This document shows positions 51,476-59,307 of a DNA stretch of 64,000 nt, in pieces. Source of the stretch: DASRHY01 sp035650275 (GTDB lineage Bacteria > Actinomycetota > Actinomycetes > Propionibacteriales > Kribbellaceae); the NCBI GenBank assembly GCA_035650275.1, contig DASRHY010000018.1, positions 17,617 to 81,616 on the forward strand, given 5' to 3'. Below the pieces are notes generated by a model. It saw only the letters and a program-made list of their open reading frames with translations. It did no database searches and was not told the origin of the DNA. Made by a program: the position numbers and the translations under genes. How positions within the stretch are numbered: position 1 is the first letter of the stretch; each line of letters begins with the position of its first letter.

Positions 51476-52510
51476 TCATCGGTCGCCGGGAGGTTCCTCG
51501 GGAAATTCCTCGGGCAGCCCGAAGGTCCGGATGACGTCCGGGTCCAGAAAGGCGGAGATCGCCGCGATCCGGCCGTCGCGCACGGTCAGCAGGTTGACCG
51601 CGCCAAGCCGCAGCGGTCCGCCGCCAGGCGGGCCCTGGTAGCAGACGAACGCCGGCTGGCCGTTCGCACTGGTGCGCACCAGCCGCCAGGGTGTGGCGAA
51701 CATCCGCTCGGTGAAGAACCGCTCGATGCTGTCCCGGCCGTCGAACCAGGCCGGCAGCGGCGGCATCGTGAACCGGGCGTCCTCGGTCAGTAGTTCCAGG
51801 AGTGCCGGGATGTCTGCTCGTTCCCAGGCCACCACGAACGCCTCGACCAGCTCGCGCCGGCCGTCCTCGCCGAGGGCGTCCAGCTCGACCTGCTGCGGTG
51901 TGTCCGGGACCCGCTCGGCGACCGCCTGCCGGGCCCGCTGCAGCGCGCTGTTCACCGAGGCGGTGCTGGTGTCCAGGATCTCCGCGGTCTCCGCGGCGGA
52001 GAACTGCAGCACCTCGCGAAGGATCAGCACGGCCCGTTGCGTGCCCGGCAGGTGCTGCAGTGCCGCCACGAATGCGAGCTCGACCCCCTCCCGGCGCTGG
52101 TAGCTGGTCGCCGGGTCGTCCGTCTCGGGCGCCGGTGGGTCGTCCGGCCAGGGCTCCAGCCATACCGGCCCCTCTACCCACGTGCCCAGATCCTCGGTCT
52201 GCTCCAACGCCGGGCCGTGCTCCGGCGACAGGATCCGGCGCGGCCGGCGGGAGATCAGCCGCAGGCAGGCGTTGGTGCAGATCCGGTACAGCCAGGCCCG
52301 CAGCGAGCTGCGTCCCTCGAACCCGCGCAGCCCGCGCCACGCGCCGAGCAGCGACTCCTGCAGCGCGTCCTCCGCGTCCTGTACCGAGCCGAGCATCCGG
52401 TAGCAGTGCGCGAGCAGCTCGCGCCGATGGTTCGCCACCAGCAGCTCGAACGCGCCTTCGTCACCGGTGCGGGCCGACTGCAGCAACGCGACGTCGTCCA
52501 CGCGCCGCAT
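51476..52510 (-). CDS. ECF sigma factor with C-terminal SnoaL-like domain (SigG type)
   Basis: 344 aa. Region 2 is LLVANHRRELLAHCYRMLGS to QESLLGAWRGLRGFEGRSSL, region 4 is LPGTQRAVLILREVLQFSAA with the HTH ETAEILDTSTASVNSALQRA. The last 120 residues form an NTF2/SnoaL-like domain (WFDGRDSIERFFTERMF). This fusion is typical of SigG-like ECFs, which lack a linked anti-sigma factor and may be controlled by their own extension. No ribosome-binding site stands out before ATG 52510. Confidence 0.9.
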   Translation of the reverse strand: MRRVDDVALLQSARTGDEGAFELLVANHRRELLAHCYRMLGSVQDAEDALQESLLGAWRGLRGFEGRSSLRAWLYRICTNACLRLISRRPRRILSPEHGPALEQTEDLGTWVEGPVWLEPWPDDPPAPETDDPATSYQRREGVELAFVAALQHLPGTQRAVLILREVLQFSAAETAEILDTSTASVNSALQRARQAVAERVPDTPQQVELDALGEDGRRELVEAFVVAWERADIPALLELLTEDARFTMPPLPAWFDGRDSIERFFTERMFATPWRLVRTSANGQPAFVCYQGPPGGGPLRLGAVNLLTVRDGRIAAISAFLDPDVIRTFGLPEEFPEEPPGDR

Positions 52511-52545
52511 TCTGCCAGCCCGACGCCTTCACCGGGCGGGGAGAG

Positions 52546-52588
52546 CGTCCGCCGAAGGCGAGCCGGCCGGACGTCACTTCGGCGGACG
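52546..52588. repeat. GTCCGCCGAAG hairpin repeat, copy 3 (mosaic arms, 12-bp stem)
   Basis: 52546-52557 pairs exactly with 52577-52588 over a 19-nt loop. The left 18 nt equal the left arm of copy 1 and the right 21 nt equal the right arm of copy 2, so the inner stem no longer pairs. It follows the LacI-type gene's stop codon by 8 nt. Confidence 0.8.
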
Positions 52589-52596
52589 CAGGGGTT

Positions 52597-53604
52597 TCAG
52601 TCGGCGCGTGGGGCGACGGAGTCGCGCATCATCGGGGTCGGGGCGACGGTGGTACGCCGGACCCGGCGGTTGTCGTCGACGGCGGAGGTGACTCGGGCGA
52701 CCACGTCGTTGACCAGCTCGTCCAGCGGCCACTGGAACGACGAGAGTGCCGGGGTGAGCAGCTGCGAGCTCGGCTGGTCGTCGTACCCGAGTAACGACAG
52801 CTGCGAGGGGATCTCGATGCCGAGCGCGCGGGCGGCGGCGTAGACGCCGTACGCCATCGAGTCGGCGAGCGCGAGGATGCCGGTCGGCGGCTGCCGGGAC
52901 GTGAGCAGAGCGGTCGCGACCTCGGTGGCGCCGGCCAGGTCGTGCGGGCACTGGACCAGGCTGACCTTGATCTTGAGCTGCCGCGCCACCCGCTGCGCGA
53001 TCGCCTCGGCCGGACGCTCGACCGGCAGCCGGCGGGTCGGGCTCAGCACCGCGACCGAGGTGTGCCCGGCGTCGGCCAGCGTGCGCAGCGCGGTCGTCAC
53101 CCCGGCCTCGTTGTCGAACACCACCTCCGAGGTCGGCTTCGCGCCCGGCAGCCCGTCGCCGACCGCGATCACCGGCACCTCCTTGGTGATCCGGGCCCAG
53201 TCCTTGGCGGCCGGGTCGATCGGGATCACCACGATCGCGTCCGCCCGGTGGTCGACCAGGTGCTGGGCCAGGGTGAGCTGGCGGTCCGGGTCGCCGGCGC
53301 AGTCGATGATCCAGGCGTTGCGGTCCGGCGCGAGCAGCTCGCGGCCGAGCGCGGCGGCGAGGCGCTGCTGCCAGAGGTCCTCAAGCGACGCGCACAGCAC
53401 CCCCACCGAGCCGCTGCGCCCCGAGGCCAGCGCCCGGGCGATCGGGTCTGCCGCGTACCCGAGCCGGTCCGCGGCCTCCTGCACCCGGCGCTGGGTCTCC
53501 TCGGTGCCGTGCAGGCCGCGCAGCGCATACGACACGGTGGCCATCGACAGGCCGGTGTCGGAGGCGATGTCCTTCAGCGTTGGCCGCTTGGCCGGGCCGG
53601 GCAT
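52597..53604 (-). CDS. LacI-family transcriptional regulator
   Basis: 335 aa. HTH at about 8-30 (PTLKDIASDTGLSMATVSYA) with the hinge helix near DPIARALASGRSGSVGVL, followed by a periplasmic-binding-protein-like effector domain (GILALADSMAYGVYAAARAL, LSLLGYDDQPSSQLLTPALS). TAGGTT lies 6 nt before ATG 53604 (minus), a leaderless promoter. Two perfect LacI-type operators lie in the divergent region, so it very likely represses the amidohydrolase operon and perhaps itself. Confidence 0.92.
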   Translation of the reverse strand: MPGPAKRPTLKDIASDTGLSMATVSYALRGLHGTEETQRRVQEAADRLGYAADPIARALASGRSGSVGVLCASLEDLWQQRLAAALGRELLAPDRNAWIIDCAGDPDRQLTLAQHLVDHRADAIVVIPIDPAAKDWARITKEVPVIAVGDGLPGAKPTSEVVFDNEAGVTTALRTLADAGHTSVAVLSPTRRLPVERPAEAIAQRVARQLKIKVSLVQCPHDLAGATEVATALLTSRQPPTGILALADSMAYGVYAAARALGIEIPSQLSLLGYDDQPSSQLLTPALSSFQWPLDELVNDVVARVTSAVDDNRRVRRTTVAPTPMMRDSVAPRAD

Positions 53605-53654
53605 GGGCCCAACCTAGCGGCCACCGTGGACAGATCCCTTGACAACCACGCCAT

Positions 53655-53691
53655 TGAAGCGCTTCACTCTAGACATGATTGAAGCGCTTCA
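53655..53691. promoter_or_regulatory. Twin LacI-type operators
   Basis: TGAAGCGCTTCA occurs at 53655-53666 and 53680-53691, each a perfect 12-bp palindrome with central GC, centres 25 bp apart. The first is 11 bp after TTGACA (53639-53644), a likely -35, so binding would block the plus-strand promoter. Confidence 0.85.
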
Positions 53692-53782
53692 CCTGTTCGG
53701 GTGGGCGCCGGTCACCTCGCCAACGATGACCAGATCCCGGACGGGCGGTCTTAAGTCCACTGACTTGGTCTACTTTCGTCGC

Positions 53783-54685
53783 ATGTCCGGAGGGATCGAC
53801 GTCCACCAGCACCTGTGGCCTGCCGCGTTCGTCGACGCGCTGCGGGCCAGGTCGCAGGCGCCGTACCTGCGTGGCTGGACGTTGTACACCGATCACGAGC
53901 CGCCGTACGCCGTCGACCCGGCCGCGCACGAGCTGGGCAAACGGCTGGCCCGGGAGACCGACGACGGCACCGAGCTGGCCGGCCTGGCGCTGTCCAGCCC
54001 GCTCGGCATCGAGTGGCTCGGCGACACCGCGCTGCTCGACGCCTGGCACGGCGGCGCGGCGGAGCTGCCGGCGCCGTTCGCGGCCTGGGCCGCCGTACAC
54101 CTGCGCGACCCCGACGTCACCGGTCTCGGTGAGCTGCTCGACCAGGGATTCCTCGGTATCCAGCTACCCACGGACGCGGTGACGGGGCCGGACGGCTGGG
54201 ACGCGCTCGGTACGGTGCTGCGGCTTGCCGAGGAACGCAACCGCCCGGTGCTGGTGCATCCCGGCGCGGCCGCTCCCGGCGAGCACCGGCCCGGCTGGTG
54301 GGCGCCGGTGGTCGACTACACCGCACAGCTGCAGGCCGCCTGGTGGGCATGGCATGCGGTCGGCGGGCGCACGTCGTACCCGCGACTGCGGGTCTGCTTC
54401 GTCGCGGCCGCCGGGCTCGCGCCCGTGCACCACGAACGGCTCACCGCCCGCGGCGGCCGGCTCGGCACCATCGACCCGAACCTGTTCGTCGACACCTCCG
54501 GCTACGGCCCGCAGGGCATCGACGCGGTGGCACGGGTGCTCGGCATCGACCAGGTCGTGCACGGTACCGACCGGCCGTACGCCGACGCTACGGATCTTCG
54601 TCATGGCGACGCCGCGACCGTGGCGATCCGCCGAACCAATCCGCACCGGCTGTTGTTCGGTGCCGTCCCGAGGGGAGTGAGATGA
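53783..54685 (+). CDS. Metal-dependent amidohydrolase (TIM-barrel, amidohydrolase_2-like)
   Basis: 300 aa. The N-terminal metal motif is GGIDVHQHLWP (HxH), with further ligands in RPVLVHPGAA and the final Asp in VVHGTDRPYADATD. The family hydrolyses or decarboxylates cyclic and aromatic acids. The open frame extends upstream across the LacI operators, but ATG 53783 is preceded at 6 nt by TACTTT and starts at the expected point. It overlaps the cysteine dioxygenase gene by ATGA. Confidence 0.82.
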   Translation: MSGGIDVHQHLWPAAFVDALRARSQAPYLRGWTLYTDHEPPYAVDPAAHELGKRLARETDDGTELAGLALSSPLGIEWLGDTALLDAWHGGAAELPAPFAAWAAVHLRDPDVTGLGELLDQGFLGIQLPTDAVTGPDGWDALGTVLRLAEERNRPVLVHPGAAAPGEHRPGWWAPVVDYTAQLQAAWWAWHAVGGRTSYPRLRVCFVAAAGLAPVHHERLTARGGRLGTIDPNLFVDTSGYGPQGIDAVARVLGIDQVVHGTDRPYADATDLRHGDAATVAIRRTNPHRLLFGAVPRGVR

Positions 54686-55242
54686 CTGCTCAGCCGATCG
54701 ATGTACCAGTCGTACCGGCGCGCAAGGCAAACCGGCTCGTGGAGCTGAACGAGTGTCTGACGCTCGACACCCTCCCGGGCCGGGACCTGGACGCCGCGGA
54801 GCTTTCGGAGCTGACCGCGTCGCTCGCGGCCCAGCCGCAAGTGTGGGAGGACGACGTCGCCTTCAGCGACGAGGAGCGCGTGTTCGTGTCGCTGCACCGC
54901 GACGCGCACGTGGACGTCTGGTTGATCTGCTGGACTCCGGTGAACGACACCGGCTGGCACGACCACGACGTCTCGTCCGGCGCCGTCGCGGTTGCCCGCG
55001 GCACTCTGGTCGAGCACAACCTTGCCATCGGCAAGGACTCGGTGGATACCGAGGTGGCGGCCGGTTCGGTGTTCGGGTTCGGGCCGGACCACATCCACCG
55101 GCTCACCGGCCGGGACCCGGGCAGCGTATCGGTGCACGCATACAGCCCGCCGCTGTGGCGGATGGGCCAGTACTCGATCGCCGACGGCGTACTTCGGCGG
55201 GTCTCCGTCTCGTACGCCGACGAGCTTCGCCCGCTGGACTGA
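54682..55242 (+). CDS. Cysteine dioxygenase-type cupin protein
   Basis: 186 aa. The iron-binding His residues are in WHDHDVSSGAVAVARGTLVE and GFGPDHIHRLTGRD, the pattern of cysteine or 3-mercaptopropionate dioxygenases, which oxidise a thiol to a sulfinate with O2. Start overlaps the amidohydrolase stop. Operon context suggests catabolism of a thiol compound released or processed by the amidohydrolase; this is inference. Confidence 0.85.
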   Translation: MTAQPIDVPVVPARKANRLVELNECLTLDTLPGRDLDAAELSELTASLAAQPQVWEDDVAFSDEERVFVSLHRDAHVDVWLICWTPVNDTGWHDHDVSSGAVAVARGTLVEHNLAIGKDSVDTEVAAGSVFGFGPDHIHRLTGRDPGSVSVHAYSPPLWRMGQYSIADGVLRRVSVSYADELRPLD

Positions 55243-55274
55243 CAACGGGTTGCGCGGGTGGCGAGGATAGGGCC

Positions 55275-55682
55275 ATGACCTCGCTGACCCACATCCCCGT
55301 CCCCGACGGCGTTGCCGCCGCCAACGGTTACAGCCACGTGGTGATCGGGACCGGCCGGTTCGTCGCGATCGCAGGGCAGATCGCGCTCGACGAGAACGGT
55401 GAGCTGGTCGGTCCCGGCGATCCGGCCGCGCAGGCCCAGCAGGTGTTCGACAACCTCGGCCGTTGTCTGGCGGCCGCAGGCGCGACCTTCGACGACGTGG
55501 TCAAGCTGACCTTCTTCGTCACCGACGTCGGGATCCTGCCCGCCGTCCGCGAAGCCCGCGACGCGGTCATCGACACCGGCAAGCCGCCCGCGAGCACCGC
55601 GGTCCAGGTCGCCTCGCTGGTCCGGCCCGAGCTCTTGCTCGAGGTCGAGGCCTACGCCGTGCTACCGAGTGACGCCAGGTAG
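55275..55682 (+). CDS. RidA-family (YjgF) enamine/imine deaminase-like protein
   Basis: 135 aa. VVIGTGRFVAIAGQIALDEN, QVFDNLGRCLAAAGATFDDV and VKLTFFVTDV follow the RidA trimer pattern; the conserved Arg of canonical RidA appears in SLVRPELLLEVEA. It starts 32 nt after the dioxygenase gene. GAGGAT lies 6 nt before the ATG, a possible leaderless promoter. The last 31 nt overlap the convergent CD225-like gene. Confidence 0.88.
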   Translation: MTSLTHIPVPDGVAAANGYSHVVIGTGRFVAIAGQIALDENGELVGPGDPAAQAQQVFDNLGRCLAAAGATFDDVVKLTFFVTDVGILPAVREARDAVIDTGKPPASTAVQVASLVRPELLLEVEAYAVLPSDAR

Positions 55683-56128
55683 ACCAGGGTGCCGACGACG
55701 CCGAGCGCGGTGCTGACGATGCACCAGATCTTGGCGTTGTTCGAGGCCTTGGTCGCCCCGGCCAGGTCGCCGGCGCTCAGCTTGGTGTTGACCTGGGTGG
55801 AGTAGACCATCGCGACGATCCCGGTCGGGATGCACAGCAGGATCGAGATGATCGCCCACACCAGGTAGTTCTGCACCCGGGGACGCGGCTGGAACTGCTG
55901 CTGCGGCGGCGGTTGCTGCGGACCCGGATAGGGCTGGCCCGGGTACTGCTGGCCCGGGTACTGCTGGCCGGGATATTGCGGCTGGTCCTGGGGCGGCGGT
56001 TGGCTGGGGTACGGCGGCTGGCCCAGGTAGGCCTGCTGCTGTGGTGGTGCCGGCGGTGGCTGCTGCTGCCACGGCGAGCTCGGACCCCAGTCCTCGTCGT
56101 CCGAGGGTGGTTTGTTCTGGTCGGACAT
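55652..56128 (-). CDS. CD225/dispanin-like two-TM protein with Pro/Gln-rich N-terminus
   Basis: 158 aa. Residues 1-85 are a low-complexity tail with repeated YPGQQ units (QYPGQQYPGQQYPGQPYPGP). Residues about 88-155 form the CD225 pattern: YLVWAIISILLCIPTGIVAM, VYSTQVNTKLSAGDLAGATK, then a second TM (WCIVSTALGVVGTLVYLASL). The intracellular loop is conserved in IFITM-like proteins. It is the last gene of the minus-strand operon with the CHAT-WD40 protein, 16 nt after the partner gene. A membrane effector or sensor role is speculation. Confidence 0.8.
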   Translation of the reverse strand: MSDQNKPPSDDEDWGPSSPWQQQPPPAPPQQQAYLGQPPYPSQPPPQDQPQYPGQQYPGQQYPGQPYPGPQQPPPQQQFQPRPRVQNYLVWAIISILLCIPTGIVAMVYSTQVNTKLSAGDLAGATKASNNAKIWCIVSTALGVVGTLVYLASLGSTA

Positions 56129-56144
56129 CCGGTGATCCCCTCCG

Positions 56145-56651
56145 TCAGCTACGAAGCTCCTCGAACCTCATCCACTTGTCGCGCATGGTGTCCCAGACCC
56201 AGCGGCCGGGCTCGTCACCGGGCTGCAGCTCGATCGCCTGCCGGAACGCCGCGTTGGGCATGCCGGTGGTGAATACGAACTGCGCGCCGGTGCTGGCCGA
56301 CTCGAAGACCACCACCTCAGGGCGGCGGCCGTTCGCGCTGGCCTTCGTCACGTCCGCCTTGTCGTCTGCCTGGCCGTCTGCCTGGCCGTCTGCTTTGTCG
56401 TCGCCGAGCAGCCGGGTCACGAACCGCTGCAGCGCCTTCCACACCTCACCGCCGACGTGCTCGAACACCGTCTTCAGCAGCGGGTCCAGAGCCGAGGTGG
56501 TCAGCAGTACCAGCACGCTGAGCCCGGCCCCGCGTCGTACCGGCTGCAACCGGCAGGTGGTCTCGATCCCACTGCCGCGCAGCGTCTCCGCGCCGTCCAG
56601 CAGCGCGTCGGTCGGGAGCGACGCCGGCCAGAAGATCTCCGCCTCGGTCAT
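56145..56651 (-). CDS. 168-aa partner of the CHAT-WD40 protein, unknown function
   Basis: No known domain was recognised. A hydrophobic or amphipathic segment (GAGLSVLVLLTTSALDPLLK) lies at residues 41-60, followed by a helix, a repetitive ADGQADGQADDKAD linker, and a beta-rich C-terminus (PEVVVFESASTGAQFVFTTG, RWVWDTMRDKWMRFEELRS). The start overlaps the CHAT gene stop by ATGA, so the two proteins are made in step. Size and placement resemble small effector-associated components of bacterial conflict systems, but no homology is claimed. Confidence 0.7.
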   Translation of the reverse strand: MTEAEIFWPASLPTDALLDGAETLRGSGIETTCRLQPVRRGAGLSVLVLLTTSALDPLLKTVFEHVGGEVWKALQRFVTRLLGDDKADGQADGQADDKADVTKASANGRRPEVVVFESASTGAQFVFTTGMPNAAFRQAIELQPGDEPGRWVWDTMRDKWMRFEELRS

Positions 56652-59047
56652 ACGGCCGTCTCCTCCGATCGGGGTGGGGGTGTCCAGCGTTCGACCACGC
56701 CGAGGTCGGTGATGGTGACGACGGCGTCCGGGCCGGCGCCCGCACCCACCGGCCGCCCTTCGAGTACGGCGTGCGCGAGCTCGTCGCCGTCCGGCGACAG
56801 CACCGTCATGCCCTGGTCGTTGCCAGCGGCAACGAGGTAGGAGTCGTCCGACGCGAACGCCAGGCTGGTCGTCGGCGCCGGCCGGGGCGTTCGGTGGATC
56901 AGCCGGCCATCCCAGTCCCAGATCCGCAGCCGGCCGTCCACCATGCAGGTGGCGAGTCGCCCGGCGCACGAGGCAACCAGCCAGGCCCGCTGCGGATGCG
57001 GCCAGCTCCGGCGTACCGTGCCGCGCACATCGGTCTCGCAGACGGTGCCGTCGCCGCAGGCCACGACGAGGTGACGGTCGTCCGGGCTGAAGGCGACCGG
57101 GCCGATGCCACCGGATACGCCGTACCAGCCGCCGCCCGGGTGCAGTCCGGCCGCGACCTGGAACCGGCGTACGAGAATGCCGTCCTGGCCGTACACCTGG
57201 ACCAGCCGGTCCCCGCCGGCAACCGCGATCCAGCGGCCGTTCGCGCTGAACGCGAGCCCGTCGAGCGACGGAAGCCCGGGCCGGATGACCAGCTGCGGCA
57301 CCTCCTGCTCGAGGTCCCACAGCACCACGGTGCCGTCGCGGTTGGCGGTGGCGACGTTGCGGCGCCACGGGCTCCAGGCGAGCAGCAGCGGGTCCGCGCC
57401 GCGCGGTGCGGCGCAGTACGAGACGACGCGGCCGGACACCGTCGACCAGACCCGCAGGCCGCCATCGGCGCAGGCGAGCGCGACCAGGCCCTTCGGCCCT
57501 AGTGCGGCGGTCCGGCAGGCACCGACCGGTGCCGAGACGTCCAGCCGGTCCAGGGCCGGCAGATCGGTCCGGGCGGACGCCACCGGTTGTACGGCGGCCG
57601 GTCGAACGGCGGGCGGGGCCTGCGCCGGTGGTGCCTGGTGCTGCACGGGCGGGGCGGTCGGCCCGGCCCGGCCGGATTGGCGGGGCTGGCCGGATTGGCC
57701 GGGCTGGCCGGGCTGGCCGGACTGGCCGGTCTGGTCGTTCTGGAGGAAGCGGTCAAGTCGGGTGCGGAGCTCGGCTGTCCAGTCCCGCCGCGGCGCCTCG
57801 GGCGGTGCCTGCACCGGCGGCGTGTGCGCCAGCGGTTGCGTGGGAACTGAGGTCTGGGTGGGAACTGAGGTCTGGGTGGGAACCGAGGTCTGGGTGGGGG
57901 CCGGTTGTGGCTGGGCCGGCGGGGTCGGGGCGGTGACCTGGAAGACCCGGGTCTCGCTCGACGAGAGGAACAGGACCGGCGTCGCCCACTCGAGGCTGCC
58001 GAGAGTCACCTTGAGCGTCTCGCGCGCCATCGTGACGGCCTTGTCGACCGGCGTACCGTGCGCTATCGCCTCGTAGAACGCCGCGGCGAAGGCGAGCGCG
58101 GCCGGGTCGGTGATCTCGTACTGCATCGCGACGACGGCCGGGATGCCCTCGTTCATCAGCTTGGCCGCGGTGCTGGCGAACACCCCCGCCGTGCCGGTCG
58201 AGGCCGACTCGCACGCGTTGATCACCACCAGCCGGAGCTGCGGACAGCGCGCGACCGCACGGCCGATGTCGGTCGCCGGCACCTTCATCGCTCGGCCCTG
58301 CTCGTCCGACAGCTCCAGGTACCCGGACTCGAGCTCGTCGTTGAAGCCGCCGTGACCGACGAAGTGCAGCACGTGCCACGGCCCGCTGCTGAGCGCGTTC
58401 GAGATGTCGTGCCATCCGTCGCCGGGCAGCCAGGTGACATCGACGAGGTCCGAGCTGACGCTCGCGAACGCGGCCGCGATGTGCGCCCGCTCCTCGTCGG
58501 CGTCCAGCTGCGGCAGGTCGTGCGGCCGGGACTGTATGCCGAGCACCCGCAGCGGTGGGTCGACCTGCAGCGGCGGGATCGGCTCGCTCACCCGCGGCGA
58601 TCGGGCCAGCGACAGCCGGAGCGCCAGGTAGTCGTCCTGGACCTGCGGGTCGACCGCGAACTCCCACGGGATCTGCGAGACGTTCGGGCCGTCGGTGCTG
58701 AGCAGGATCCGCATCGCGGACCGGTCCTGCCGCGCCTGGGTACGGCAGCGGTCGAAGATGATCCGGGCGTCACCGGCGAGCAGTACCTCGGTCAGCCGCT
58801 GCCCGAAGTCGCGCGCGATCCGCTCGGGTGGCGCCGCCCGCCGGGTCACCAGCTTGGCCGACGACCGGACGATCGAGGTCTCCAGGTCGTGCAACGCCTT
58901 GTCGAGCTCGCCGGTGCTGAACGGTGCGGGCAGATGGCAGCTGGTCGAGCCCAGTGGCGACTCGCACAGCAGTACCCACTCCGTCGCGGTCTCGACCACG
59001 CTGAGTCGCAGCGTCACACTGTTCACGGCATCCGCCCCCAAGTCCAA
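56648..59047 (-). CDS. CHAT-domain (caspase-like) protease fused to WD40 propeller
   Basis: 799 aa. An N-terminal domain to about 150 is followed by a CHAT protease (about 165-365) with the catalytic His in LHFVGHGGFN (H232) and Cys in VINACESAST (C279), both present. Residues 375-500 are Pro/Gln/Thr-rich linkers, including PTQTSV in tandem and GQSGQPGQPG. Residues about 505-795 are WD40-like repeats (VALACADGGLRVWSTVSGRV, NVATANRDGTVVLWDLEQEV, LVVACGDGTVCETDVRGTVR). TTG 59047 has GGAG 5 nt upstream; later GTG starts are possible. No signal peptide: cytosolic. Confidence 0.88.
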   Translation of the reverse strand: MDLGADAVNSVTLRLSVVETATEWVLLCESPLGSTSCHLPAPFSTGELDKALHDLETSIVRSSAKLVTRRAAPPERIARDFGQRLTEVLLAGDARIIFDRCRTQARQDRSAMRILLSTDGPNVSQIPWEFAVDPQVQDDYLALRLSLARSPRVSEPIPPLQVDPPLRVLGIQSRPHDLPQLDADEERAHIAAAFASVSSDLVDVTWLPGDGWHDISNALSSGPWHVLHFVGHGGFNDELESGYLELSDEQGRAMKVPATDIGRAVARCPQLRLVVINACESASTGTAGVFASTAAKLMNEGIPAVVAMQYEITDPAALAFAAAFYEAIAHGTPVDKAVTMARETLKVTLGSLEWATPVLFLSSSETRVFQVTAPTPPAQPQPAPTQTSVPTQTSVPTQTSVPTQPLAHTPPVQAPPEAPRRDWTAELRTRLDRFLQNDQTGQSGQPGQPGQSGQPRQSGRAGPTAPPVQHQAPPAQAPPAVRPAAVQPVASARTDLPALDRLDVSAPVGACRTAALGPKGLVALACADGGLRVWSTVSGRVVSYCAAPRGADPLLLAWSPWRRNVATANRDGTVVLWDLEQEVPQLVIRPGLPSLDGLAFSANGRWIAVAGGDRLVQVYGQDGILVRRFQVAAGLHPGGGWYGVSGGIGPVAFSPDDRHLVVACGDGTVCETDVRGTVRRSWPHPQRAWLVASCAGRLATCMVDGRLRIWDWDGRLIHRTPRPAPTTSLAFASDDSYLVAAGNDQGMTVLSPDGDELAHAVLEGRPVGAGAGPDAVVTITDLGVVERWTPPPRSEETAV

Positions 59048-59135
59048 TTACACTCCGCTAACCCTCTGATGCGCTAGAGCCACGCCAGCCCGTCACGCCG
59101 CGATAATCCCTGCCCTCCGTGCGTTCTCTGCGGGT

Positions 59136-59247
59136 CATCGGTCACTTCTCCGCCGCCTGTGGATACAGCACTTGACAGCCGGGTTGAAGGCACGCACGGC
59201 AGACCTGTCAAGTTCCTTGTCCACAGGCGGCGAAGAAGTGACCGATG
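59136..59247. repeat. 112-bp element with 43-bp imperfect inverted repeats
   Basis: 59136-59178 and 59205-59247 are reverse complements at 38 of 43 positions around a 26-nt centre. It lies upstream of the CHAT operon and downstream of the DUF4118 gene, both on the minus strand. It may be a non-autonomous mobile element, a terminator for the DUF4118 gene, or a control element of the CHAT operon. Confidence 0.65.
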
Positions 59248-59307
59248 ATCGGCAAATACGAGGGCGGCTGGGGACCGGTTCAGGTACGGGTCAGGTAAGG
59301 GTCGGGC

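Noticed and set aside
57837..57897. Tandem 18-bp repeats, checked as a possible CRISPR or minisatellite
   Set aside because: They encode the PTQTSV linker repeats of the CHAT-WD40 protein, without spacers.
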